NCBI GenBank assembly: GCA_001579985.1
Contig: LRSR01004018.1
Span: 1-23,868 of the forward strand
Direction of reading: 5' to 3'
From: Hypsibius dujardini
Taxonomy: Eukaryota > Tardigrada > Eutardigrada > Parachela > Hypsibiidae
DNA: 23,868 bases
Part shown: positions 8,984 to 19,166 of the stretch, piece by piece
Numbering within the stretch: the stretch's first letter is position 1
Layout: each line of letters opens with the position of its first letter
The notes under the pieces: model-generated
Databases searched by the model: none
What the model saw: only the letters and a program-made list of their open reading frames with translations
Told to the model about the DNA's origin: nothing
Position numbers and translations under genes: made by a program

Positions 8984-10276
8984 ATGATCCTTCATCCGAA
9001 GCGGATTGCGGGATGGATGTCAAGTTTGTCTTTCCTTGCCGCTCTTTTACCGATCCCTTGCACCCCGGCAGCTGTACCCCAGGTAGCCAAGGCAGTTGTA
9101 CTGGGCCGATACCCCAAGTACCCCAGGTACCCCGGGTACCCAAGATACTTGTACTGGGCCGGTCCTGTGAAATTTCAAAAGCTGCTTTTAAACATATAAA
9201 TTGTAACAAAAGTTGCGTTGTGTCATGCGTTTAGGTCAAAACACCCGGACCTGGGTTCTTCCGTCTCATGGTCGGAGATTTTGAGGTGACCGCTCTCCAC
9301 GACGGGACCAACAAACTGCCCATCGATAAGCTGATGCCGTCCGTGCCGGATATGGAATTCAAAAGCGCCCTCGATCACGCTGATATCCCTCTCCCGATCA
9401 CCATTTCCGTCAACGCCTTCCTCATCAACACCAACGAACACTTGGTCCTCATCGACAGCGGAGGGGGCTTCCTCCTGGGCAACTGCTGCGGCCTGCTCAT
9501 GGGCAACCTTCGTGCGGCCGGATATCGGCCCGAGCAGGTGGAATCTAAACTTGAAACGAAACTAAACTTTGACCAGTTTAAGTAAAATATTTTTTTTATT
9601 TTGAAGTAAAACGTTAAAGTAATTAGTTGAATTGTTGACTTAAGGGAGTTGACTAACTTAACTTTCCTTTTCATTTCTTCAGGTGGACTTCATTTTTCTC
9701 ACGCATCTTCATCGAGATCACCAAGGCGGCTTGTTAGCTTTGGATGGCCAAATAGCCTTCCCCAATGCGGTGGTAAAGATGAGTCAATCTGAGGCGGACT
9801 ACTGGCTCGACCCGACGACCAACCGCGCCAACTCCAGCGTTCCCATGGCGCCCTACAGATCGGCGAAGCAGTTCCAGCCCTTTAACGCCACCGACGGGGA
9901 CCTCGTGCCGGGAATTCGACCGTTTACACGCCTCGGACACACGCCCGGCCATTCGCCGTACTTTGTGGAGAGCCGCGGACAGACCTTGGTGGCGTGGGGC
10001 GATATCACCCATTTTGAGGCCGTGCAGATGTCGAATCCGGCGGCGACGATGACGTTCGATTTCGATCAAACGGAGGCGCGAAAGGCTCGATTGGATTTGA
10101 TTGAATTGGTGGTGAAGAATAAGTATTTGGTGGCGGGGGCGCATATTGCCTTCCCCGGGATTGGGCATGTCCACCGACAAGCCGGGCCACGCAGCAAGGG
10201 GCAGCGGTACTTATGGGTGCCGGTTCGGTATGATTCCGATCCGACCAGCGTGAAAACTGCAAATTTTTCAATTTAA
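8984..10276 (+). CDS. Secreted metallo-beta-lactamase-fold hydrolase, paralogue 1
   Basis: Join 8984-9082, 9235-9537, 9683-10276; 331 aa; all introns phase 0. Exon 1 encodes a signal peptide (hydrophobic SLSFLAALLPIPCTPAA; Met12 at 9017 is an alternative start). The MBL metal site is complete: THLHRDH at 141-147, GHTPGHS around 219-225, WGD (Asp241) and GAH (His288), with a late FPGIGHV. Overall order (DGT near the start, NAFLINT, LIDSGGG, AGYRPEQ, THLHxDH) resembles bacterial exported MBL-fold hydrolases, suggesting ancestral transfer from bacteria followed by intron gain; that is inference. Intron 1 (152 bp) has a tandem run of CCCCAGGTACC-like words, but only the first donor keeps the frame. 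Intron 2 (145 bp) has the weak donor CAG|GTGGAA and is absent from the paralogue. Relative to paralogue 2, a stretch before APYRSAKQFQPF is shorter by about 13 residues. The substrate cannot be read from the sequence. Confidence 0.92.
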
Positions 10277-10370
10277 ACCGTGGAATATGTGTGGCCCAGA
10301 ATTTACTGCCAAACTTGCGTGTTCCAGTGAGTGGTGCTTTAATTGTTCCTTCTATTTGGAGATGGTGCTA

Positions 10371-11271
10371 CACATGTGGCATCAATTTTGTCCGGACCGA
10401 GTTCGAGCCGCGCTTTTACTGGGCGCCAGCATAATCTGGTGGTCCAAGTTTGTGCCACTTTTTTTTATCACGCTGTGTCACTGATTTTTCCATAGCTTGA
10501 TTAATTGTCTATCCAGTATTATAGTTAAAAGTTTCCTGCAGAGTTCAAGAGTGCCAATTTCTTTCCAAAGTTCGCACACGTGCATTTCAGTGCCGACCCT
10601 TGCTTGCCCGCAATGGGAATTTGCAGATCTGGCTGAAAGCGGTCCTCGCCCAGGAGTCGCTCTTCCGTGTGTTGAGTACTTGAGCTGAAAAAAGCGCATT
10701 CACTCACTCACTTAATCAATCAATCAATCACTGGGTGCATTGACTGTCACAATACAATACAATTTATCAATCAATCGACGCACGCAGTTAAGGAACAAGC
10801 AATAGAAAGCAACATTCTGTCAATCAATCAATCGGACCAAACTGGGGCGCACAACTTTTGCTCAGCGGCCACGCTGAATTCATCAGAAATCGTTCACGGA
10901 ATTGGAAATTTCCAGCCACTCTTGAAGTCTGCAGGAAACATTCGACGGGCTCGACCGGAAGCGGTGATCAAAAACAAATGCGCTCAAATTTTGATTAATC
11001 AATAATTTCCCGTTCGAAAAATTCTCGAGATCTGAAGAATTTGTGATTATTAAAATTCAGGTGAAATTTTTATTACAACTTCTATTTAAAGCTCTTTAAT
11101 GTTCCTTTTTTTCGTTGGTGGAATAGACAATTAATCAGTCAATCAAGCTATGGAAAAAGCAGTGGCAAGACATGATAAAAAAAGTGGCTCAAACTTGGAT
11201 CACTAGATTTTGCTGGCACCCAGTAAAAGCGCGGCTCGAACTCGGTTCGGACAAAATTGATGCCACATCTG
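10371..11271. mobile_element. 901-bp long-TIR element (family B)
   Basis: TIRs of at least 60 bp are about 95% identical by eye. The left begins CACATGTGGCATCAATTTTG; the right ends with the inverse of CAGATGTGGCATCAATTTTG. Both continue through CCGAGTTCGAGCCGCGC and TTTTACTGGG. Both ends are bordered by TA (10369-10370, 11272-11273). Inner arms also pair: GTTTCCTGCAG near 10538 with CTGCAGGAAAC near 10930. About 170 bp of extra sequence makes the right arm longer. The centre has repeated TCAATCAATC. No transposase frame, so it is non-autonomous. It lies between the two hydrolase genes. Confidence 0.88.
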
Positions 11272-11691
11272 TAACAGGATGATGTCTTGGCCTTTTCTCT
11301 CGAATAGTTTTGGAAAATAGGAGACCACAAGACTGCACGTCATTTTCGCTACAAATTGTGTGTGAATCGGGTGATTGATTAGTTGATTGAAGTACTTTAA
11401 GGTTTTCGGCCCTTCGGAACTAATTTACTGGGGGAGGGGGGGGGGTCCAAGAATCAGCACCAGTTGATCAGTATACCTGTATTGTGTGGTGTCATGGAGA
11501 AACCTAATAATAACCAGCTAAACAATGGTTCCAACGCAGCATGAGGAATTTCACCTAAGCGACAAAGAAAGTTAAACAGCATGACTTGCTGTAAAATTGT
11601 CCTCAAGACATAAAAGTGACGAACTGGCGTTCATTTCGCAGTCTCATATTTTTTAATATATTTTTTTCGACATACTTTACTTTATCAGTCC
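11272..11691. other. 5' flank of the second hydrolase gene
   Basis: Non-coding. It contains a G-rich run (GGGGGAGGGGGGGGGG, 11430-11445) that could form a G-quadruplex, and presumably the promoter of the gene starting at 11692. The AT-rich TTTTTTAATATATTTTTTTC at about 11650 is a plausible but unproven core-promoter region. Confidence 0.45.
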
Positions 11692-14600
11692 ATGCCAGAT
11701 TTTGCCAAAATGGTTTTGTCTGAAACACACACGTCGGTCGGGATATCATGCCTGGTGGTGTTCTTGGCCGCGCTTTCCTGCACCGCAACGACGATACCGC
11801 AGGTAAATCTTACCAAATACGTAAAAGGATCGCGCAAATAAGCTCCATTTCTTTTACTATAATCAACAACCCAGAGGGATTTCTCTCAACGAGTATAGTC
11901 GAACAAGCTACCCTTTCTACTTAAAATTTATTAGCAGTTTTTAATTGTTAACACTTTTTTATTTTGTAACCATTTCTCATAGATGAAGTTCTAACTATTT
12001 TTATTTTAAAATTATTTTATTATATTTTTCATCTTTTATTTTGCAACTTTTATCAACCATTTCTTATTTATGAACTACTTATTAACAATGTTTTATTTGT
12101 TAACTATTTCCAACTTACTCAGCATTTCATGTTTCGGGTCACAGTATTGCCAATTGCTAATTCATTCAGTTATTACATATTACATAGTAAGTTCGATGAT
12201 TTCGATTAAAATTTATCACGGATGTGTTCGTACGTTTAGATCAAAATTCCCGCTCCCGGCTTTTTCCGTCTCATGCTGGGCGACTTCGAAATCACCGCGC
12301 TCCACGACGGGACCGTTCCCTTCAACATGGACGAAATCATGCCGACGGTGCCGAAAGAGGAGATGATCCACGCCCTGCACCACGAAGACATCCCGCTGCC
12401 CGTCACCGGCACCATCAACGCCTTCCTCGTCAACACCAACGACCACCTCGTCCTCATCGACACCGGGGTGGGCATCCTCTTCGGCAACTGCTGCGGTCTG
12501 CTGCAGGCCAACCTCCTCGCCGCCGGCTACCGACCCGAACAGATCGACTACGTCTTCCTCACGCATCTCCACAGCGACCACGAAGCCGGTCTGGCGCCGC
12601 ACGGGACGATGGCATTTCCCAATGCTGTCGTACGGACCAGTCAGCCGGAAGTGGACTACTGGCTGGACGCGGCGAACCGAGTGAATGCAACCGACTACTG
12701 GAAGCAAGTACGTACAGCTTCATTCACTTCTTCTTTCCAGACTTTAACAATTCATCGAAAATCTGTTCCTCCTTGCTTTCTTGCAGTTTCAAGTGAAACA
12801 ACAAGCTCACTAACGAAAATTTGTTCAACTTTGACTGAGTCTCAAAATTTTAACTTTGCTCAGAAACCTTAAATCCTTGTCGCCCAACCGGTTTGTTGTC
12901 CCGTGTCAATTTTTGAATCACTTGATGCGACGACTCTTCCCGTTCACTTCCGGCTTTGAGCAAACGAAGCAAGCCCTTATTTCTATTTGCACAATACTCT
13001 TGCTTGCTTGCTGTTTTGACTTTGCGTTCTCGGCTTGTGAGACAACCAAACGTCATGTCAATTCAATCAACAATCAATCTACGGAATAGTGAAAAATGAC
13101 GCTTTTCTTTTGGCGAACCCCGGAAGTTCCCCATTAAAAGTGTTTGTAATTTGTTGATCCGCAACATTCGGCAACTCTTTCCAGCACATTTTTGTTAATT
13201 ATGAAGACCGAAATCAATACACACATGACCACAATTTCTGGGTGGCAGACTTTAAGCCAAAAAGAGTGGTCCGAGTTCGAGCCGAACTAAGTCACCGCGC
13301 GCATGCGCCCTTTACCACAACTGACCATGCAGGCTTTACTCAATTGATCGATTGATTGAACTTTGTTTATTTTTGCGGAATTTACAGCAGCTTGCTCAAT
13401 CTAATTTTTCCGCTGGGTCGGGCATTAGATCAAAGATTCAGGAGAAGGCAGTGGCAAGTTCTAGCCAAGAGTGGCTCAAACTCAGACCACCCTGATGGCT
13501 CGAACTCCGCCACCCAAATTGTGGCCATGTGTGTACACGCGGTTTCTACCGTAACTTCTCACAGTTGAGTAAAAAGTTTTTTGCAATACCCTGTAGTGTA
13601 TGGTCTTTAGATAAGTAGATAAGTATGATAAGTAGATAAGTAGAAAAGTAGGATAAGTATGATAAGTATGAATAGTAGATAAGTAGATAAGTAGAAAAGT
13701 ATGGGAAAGTATTTTTTGTTGGTATGTGTAACGTGATTGCCAGTGGGCGGAGCACTCAACAATTTCAGTCAAGTTCGGCCATGAAATGTTCGAAATCGAA
13801 CAAGTAGTAGGAATTTCGTTTGCTAAATGATGCAGCTGGAAGTGAAAACTCTGCTGATTGAAACTTTGAAACATATCAAGGACCTATAAGATAAGCTGAT
13901 TTGAGACCTCAATAGACCATCATACCAAAATCTGAAAACAAAATGACAGCCACAAAAGACCCGAAAAAAGGCTAAGAACCTTAGTTTTCTAAAAAGGCAA
14001 GGGGACAAAAATACCTTTATTGACCAATTCTCCTTTCCGTTGGTTAAAAACTAATGAGGCAGTTAAGTTTAGCTTTCGCTATTTCGTAGCAAAAACAGCA
14101 CACAAACATCATGCATCAGGTAAATAAATAAATATGACGTGACGTTTTAGAACTTGTTTGTGTGGTTTGCCGAATTCTGACTGACACAGCCGCACGACCA
14201 CCGAACTGATTGACCGTCGGATTTCTGATTTTTTGGCACGATGGTTTGGAGAATCATATTAGCCACCCATTGATGAGTCGGTTTAGAACACACAGGGCAT
14301 CTGACAGATAAAAAATAATGCGAATATATCGGTCAATGGTCAGTTTCACTTTTATGACCTACTAAACGGCTAGTAGATGTCTAGGCGACTGACTCTGTTT
14401 AGTAAGAGTCGGTCTAGTATGAAAAAACTTTATAAATAAAAGAACATAACTCCACCCTCTTCGATCATTCGCAAACGATTTTCTTCCCATGCTGGTTTGC
14501 GTTGGAAAGGTCACTTTGGATAGGGATTCATGAATTGAAAAATCCATTCATTACTGGAAAGCTCGAAGCTAGTGCTACGTTGCTTAAAACGTCTCAAACT

Positions 14601-16006
14601 AACTCGGGCAGTAATGGAGATTTTCCCTCCCGATCGGCAAGAATTTTTTTTCACAAATAGCTACCTATTTATCATGATTTATCATAGGAGTCTCAACGTG
14701 GAAATCACATTACCGGTTTCAGAAAAGAATAAGGAAGAAAAATACTTCCCCAGCCAGTTCGTGCTGTCAGTGGACGCTTGATTGAGTGAAAGCTTACTAT
14801 TTTCCTTGATTTTCACTGTAAAAAATGTCAACTTTTAAGAACACATTTAAAACAATTGTTTTGACACTGCCCCATGCAAAATTCAATTTGAAGTCGATTG
14901 GCCTAAGCCGAATATTTCTAAAATTTCAGGGGGCGGAGTTGTAGGCCAGCTCTGGTAGTCTAAGCTCGAGTTTTTTGTCCCTCATTAAAAATATACGCAG
15001 CTCCGCTCCCTGACAATTGAAAAATTTTCGGCTGATGCTAATCAACTCTAAATTAAATTTGGCACGGAATAGTGTCAAAAGATTTGCTTTAAATCTATTT
15101 ATAAAAATGGAAAATTTTTACAGTGAAAATCAAGAAAAATAGTAAGCTTTCAATCAATCAAGCCTCTACTCACGTCATGAACTGGGTGTGGAAGCCTTTT
15201 TCTATCTTCTGCTTTTCTGAATCCGCTAATGTGATTTCCACAGGGAGACCCCAATGATAAATCATGACAAATAGGTAGCTATTTGTGAAAAAAAATTCTT
15301 GCCGATTGGGAGGGAAAATCTCCATTACTGCCCTAGTAAGAGGATCTGGTGACGTCATGTGACTTTTTTTGAAAAAAGTAGAAAAGGCAAAAGTTTGCAA
15401 ATTCATTTTGATTTGATAGAAAAATAGTGAGTGTAGTTGCGAACTTATTCTGTGCCAACACGTTCGAGGACCTGGCATGAATTTCAGACTAAGATAAAGC
15501 GCCGGGTTTCCCTTAATACATGTTTGTAACGGTCTTCATTGTGCTTTCAGTATTTCGACTGGGCCGCCGCCGCCGTGGCGCCCTACAGAGCGACGAAGCA
15601 GTTCCAGCCCTTCAACTCGACCGACGGGGACCTCGTGCCGGGAATTCGACCGCATACACGGTTCGGACACACGCCCGGCCATTCGCCGTACTTTGTGGAG
15701 AGCCGCGGACAGACCTTGGTGGCGTGGGGTGATATCACCCATTTTGAGGCGGTGCAGCTGCCGAATCCGGCGGCGACGGTGATGTTTGATTATAATCAAA
15801 CGGAGGCGCGAAAGGCTCGATTGGATTTGATTGAATTGGTGGTGAAGAATAAGTATTTGGTGGCGGGGGCGCATATTGCCTTCCCCGGGATTGGGCATGT
15901 CCACCGACAAGCCGGGCCACGCAGCAAGGGGCAGCGGTACTTATGGGTGCCGGTTCGGTATGATTCCGATCCGACTAGCTTGAAAACGGCCAATTTCTCC
16001 ATCTGA
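11692..16006 (+). CDS. Secreted metallo-beta-lactamase-fold hydrolase, paralogue 2
   Basis: Join 11692-11802, 12240-12707, 15551-16006; 344 aa; all introns phase 0. Exon 1 encodes a signal peptide (SVGISCLVVFLAALSCTA; Met7 at 11710 is an alternative start) and ends at ATACCGCAG|GTAAAT, the same protein position (PQ|) as intron 1 of paralogue 1. Exon 2 runs from the acceptor TACGTTTAG|ATCAAA to AAGCAA|GTACGT and carries LIDTGVG and THLHSDH (145-151). Exon 3 follows TGCTTTCAG|TATTTC and carries GHTPGHS, WGDITH and GAHIAFPGIGHV. All metal ligands are present. It keeps the segment DYWKQYFDWAAAAVAPYR that is shortened in paralogue 1, so it may be nearer the ancestral form. Intron 2 (2843 bp) contains a dispersed repeat with a nested element, a minisatellite and a 734-bp foldback element. 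The last exon is nearly identical to that of paralogue 1. Confidence 0.92.
12882..13567 (+). repeat. Dispersed repeat (family E), interrupted copy
   Basis: Sequence from about 12882 to 13217 plus about 13536-13567 matches, in reverse complement, the block at 20219-20562. Shared words include TGAATCACTTGATGCGACGA, CGAAGCAAGC, TTCTCGGCTTG, TCAATCAACAATCAAT, TTTCTTTTGGCGAACCCC and CACGCGGTTTCTACCGT. The match is interrupted by the 314-bp element at 13220-13533. No protein is recognisable. It lies in intron 2 of the second hydrolase gene. Confidence 0.85.
13220..13533. mobile_element. 314-bp TA-flanked element nested in family E repeat (family B-related)
   Basis: TIRs are CACACATGACCACAATTT then CTGGGTGGC at the left and, inverted at the right, CACACATGGCCACAATTT then GGGTGGC. 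Both are bordered by TA (13218-13219, 13534-13535). The uninterrupted repeat at 20305-20250 shows a single TA at the matching point. Internal GAGTTCGAGCC words in both orientations relate it to the 901-bp element at 10371-11271. Confidence 0.88.
13607..13711. repeat. (GATAAGTA)n minisatellite
   Basis: Runs of AGATAAGTAGATAAGTATG and variants with GAAAAGTA and GAATAGTA, about 105 bp. It lies in intron 2 of the second hydrolase gene and has no coding meaning. Confidence 0.9.
14603..15336. mobile_element. 734-bp foldback element (family C, copy 2)
   Basis: The left end is CTCGGGCAGTAATGGAGATT and the right end is the inverse of CTAGGGCAGTAATGGAGATT. Arms of about 180 bp are roughly 90% identical, so the same frame (AVMEIFPP, RQEFFFTNSYLF) opens on both strands. 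The inner region is also palindromic around a CAGGGGGCGGAG core shared with 2711-3281. TAA borders both ends in direct orientation (14600-14602, 15337-15339); a TWA duplication is characteristic of PIF/Harbinger elements. No transposase is present. It lies in intron 2 of the second hydrolase gene, about 215 bp before the last exon. Confidence 0.85.
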
Positions 16007-16029
16007 AGACGCGATGAACTACTGTTTGG

Positions 16030-16035
16030 TTTATT
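16030..16035 (-). terminator. Candidate poly(A) signal for the ELAPOR homologue
   Basis: TTTATT on the plus strand reads AATAAA on the minus strand, about 545 bp after the ELAPOR stop codon. I did not see a nearer exact hexamer. If used, the ELAPOR 3' UTR would almost reach the end of the hydrolase coding region. Confidence 0.3.
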
Positions 16036-16338
16036 ATTCTGGTACTCATCGATCGAAGAAGAGACATACCGTACATTTTATGTCGGTTGAACTGTTCTCT
16101 AACTTGTTTATGTACATGTCGAATACTTACCCAATATACGTTACTCATTTCGACAATTAACAAGGATTTGGAAGAGTGCTGTAGAGGTCTCTGGCTGCTG
16201 AGCGCGATCGTGATGTTCCTGTAGAGCCACTTCGATAAACTCGCTTTTGGAGGAGAAGAAATTGATATTTGAGATAGTTTTCTAAATAATTTATATGAGC
16301 GTCAGTCTGTTTTTCCTAAGGCTCTATTCGTGTGCCTT

Positions 16339-16344
16339 AATAAA
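16339..16344 (+). terminator. Candidate poly(A) signal for hydrolase paralogue 2
   Basis: AATAAA lies about 330 bp after the stop codon at 16006, in CCTTAATAAAAATATG, followed by a T-rich stretch (TTTTCATTTTTTTTCTTCC). Confidence 0.45.
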
Positions 16345-16577
16345 AATATGTCATAATAGTTGCTCATAGTTTTCATTTTTTTTCTTCCGCACTATTAATT
16401 AAGCTGACACCCAGATTGCACGACGAGTAAACGCTCATGGCCTGTACACTACATCTTTTATAATTTCACATTAGGTTAAAATCTCCAGAAAGTTTCACCG
16501 GACGATACATCTCCAATTCACATCGTGGGGAATGGAAATATTCTAGGTTTAGTCCAGCGAACGTAGTAGAAAAAGAT

Positions 16578-19127
16578 TCAATCCACAAGCAGTTCATTCT
16601 CTTCACTCTCGCGAAAACTCCCGATCAAATGAGCCCCACCGCCAGCGCCGTGTTTACGAAGGTCCTTCTTCTTCGTCACGGCTTTCTTCACTTTAGCATA
16701 CACGGTCTTGGACGGTGTCCGAAACTCCACGTTAAAGTCCTTTCCCTGCGAATCGGCATCGTCGTCGCCGTTTTCGTGGTCATTCGGGTCGTCCAGCTCG
16801 TGGTCATCCACACAGCTCTCCGGCAGCTGCAGATGGATCACCCCGGACGCGTCCTGCACCAGCTTCATGTACCGGTGCTTATACTTGTTAGCGTTCTTGT
16901 AGAGGATTAGGACGGTGACGGCCAGCGCCGCCCCGGACACGACAAGGGTGATGATGAGCACCTGGACGGAAAAGGGGACGGCACGGCAGGGGACTTGCTT
17001 GACGAGGGCACTGGACGTGTTGGTTTCATGGCAATGCGGTTTGGAGTGGTAGTAGATGCTTTGCAGGCTACTCGTGCATTCGCCTCGGACCACGGTGTAG
17101 TCGTCTGGACCGCAGATGGGACAGGCGAAGGGGGTGAGCCACATTAGGCGGTGAATGCAGCCGTCGCAGGTGCCGTCGGAACAGTCCGAAGGGACTCGGA
17201 TGTCGTGGAGGCTTGTTGTGTTTTTGGAGCATCTTCGATAAAAATTCCCGGTAAATAGAGAAGAAAGATAAAGAGACTGGCACACGCACAGACACAGACA
17301 CAAGACACAGACACAGACACAGACACAGACACAGACACAGACACAGACACAGACACAAACACAAGTAGCTTAACCAATGAATTACCTCATTGTGATTACG
17401 GTGGACCTTCCGGACGGACAATTTGCCAATGCGGTAGTTAGCGTTCGAAACCGATAGAAAAAATCAGGAGCTACACTACTCGAAAACTCCGGCACCACCT
17501 CACTGAATAGCTTCTGCGCTGTGATGACTTCTTTCGGGAGTTCATCTGTTATTTCCACGATTTCCTTTCCCGAGGAAAATGGTTGGATGGCGGTCGTCGC
17601 GTTCGGACCCTTGCCGGAGGCCATTAGCTGCGTCGAGCGGCAAACAAACCCACTGACTTGGCTCTTGGCCGATAGCGCCCCCCTCCGAAAGGTAGTCGCA
17701 CAGGTCGCTGGGGTATCCTCACAGAAGCTAATGTTATACGTATGGAAATACTCTTCCCCGGAGCTTTGGAAAAAGTGCTGCGTCGAAGTTTGATGGGTTC
17801 CTTTGAGGGGAGTAAGGTCGTAGTGTTTCTCTCCATTCTGAAGTGAAACGTGGCAGTTGGAGACGCATTGCTTCCCGGAGGCAATCAAATTCGCACCACA
17901 CGAGAAGCAGGTACCATCCACCTCGGAGACAATGGAGTTCGGCGGACAGGCAAGGCATTTCTTGAATTCGGTGCTCCATATTTCGTGCGGGCCGCACTTC
18001 AGACAGGTCGCGTCCGATCCGGAACAGGGTTCGCAAGCATCTGCACCGCCTTCGACTGTGTTGGTGAGGTTGATGGAGAAGATTCGAAGGACGTCGTTGC
18101 CAAATAGCCGGGGTTTGGTCGTGGCTTGACTGGACTGCTCACCGGTTTTGACGAATATCCATGTGAAGCCTAGGCTGGCGTTTTGCGGCACGAGGTATTC
18201 GAAACGTTCTCTCGGCTGACTGCCGGTCCAAGTTTTGACCGGGTAGCTACTATAGGAGTCTGTTTCTTCCACCATCAGTTTCAGCTGTAAAGATAGATGC
18301 ACTCATTGACTGTGTCTGTGTCTGTGTTTGTGTCTGTGTCTGTGTTTGTGTCTGTGTCTGTGTCTGTGTCTGTGTCTGTGTCTGTGTCTGCGTCTGTGTC
18401 TGTATCCGTGTGTCCGAATACCGTGAGATACATTTGTGGTTTATTTGTCTAGGTCTGTGTCAGTCTAACTGTATGTGTCAGTGTGTCTGAGCGTAAAGTT
18501 TACCTGACATTGAGGACTTTTGCAGACGAGCTCGAAATCGAATGATAACTGGCCAAAGTACTTTTGCTGGATAACTTTCCTGAAGCCTCCGGTGAACATC
18601 TGCATAACCAGCAAAACGTCATCTTCATGACCGTAACCGGTTGTGATACTGTCCCCGTTTAGTTGCCAGCCACCGTCATTAGCACATCCCAATGCCGAGT
18701 TATTCCAACAAAACGCGTCAATGTTGTTCGGCAGGTAGGTCCAATTTGTGATTTCGTATTTATAGGCCGGACTGGTCCCCCCATCGCAAGCCGCACAAAT
18801 TCCATTGGCGTTAAGGAACTTTCCGGGATCGCATGCGCTACACGTGGAAACATTGTGCCGGTAAAACCCTGGGTTACAGCGAGGACACGGTATTTGGGAG
18901 GCTGGTGGGAGTACGACTCCGGCGTCGGAGCAAATTTTGGGTGATATCCATTCGTAAGTAATGTCGGCGTTCTGATAATCGGCACTGCAAGGACCGACTC
19001 GACGGATGTAGTCGCTTGTGGTACATGGAATGCGGTCGAAACACTGGAGGAAGCCCGGTAAGGCGTATTGATGATCTACAAAGAGCGATACGAAATATTA
19101 TTTTAGTTGGAATGACTGATAGACAGC

Positions 19128-19166
<39 letters not shown>

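Larger units (their letters stand above)
16007..16577. other. Convergent intergenic region holding both 3' UTRs
   Basis: It separates the stop codon of the plus-strand hydrolase (16006) from that of the minus-strand ELAPOR homologue (16578). No gene is seen. Both 3' ends must lie in or beyond this 571-bp space, so the transcripts may overlap. Confidence 0.6.

Noticed and set aside
9734-10271. Minus-strand frames under the hydrolase last exon (148 and 88 aa), repeated at 15536-16002
   Set aside because: They are shadows of the plus-strand coding exons, which have intact metal-binding motifs and matching splice phases.
10396-13512. GAGTTCGAGCC words as tRNA-derived SINE B boxes
   Set aside because: No matching A box at the right distance and no cloverleaf. 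The words are part of TIR elements.
14572-15478. Matching proteins on opposite strands (AVMEIFPP...RQEFFFTNSYLF) suggesting a conserved gene pair
   Set aside because: They are the two arms of one palindromic element; protein similarity follows from the inverted DNA.
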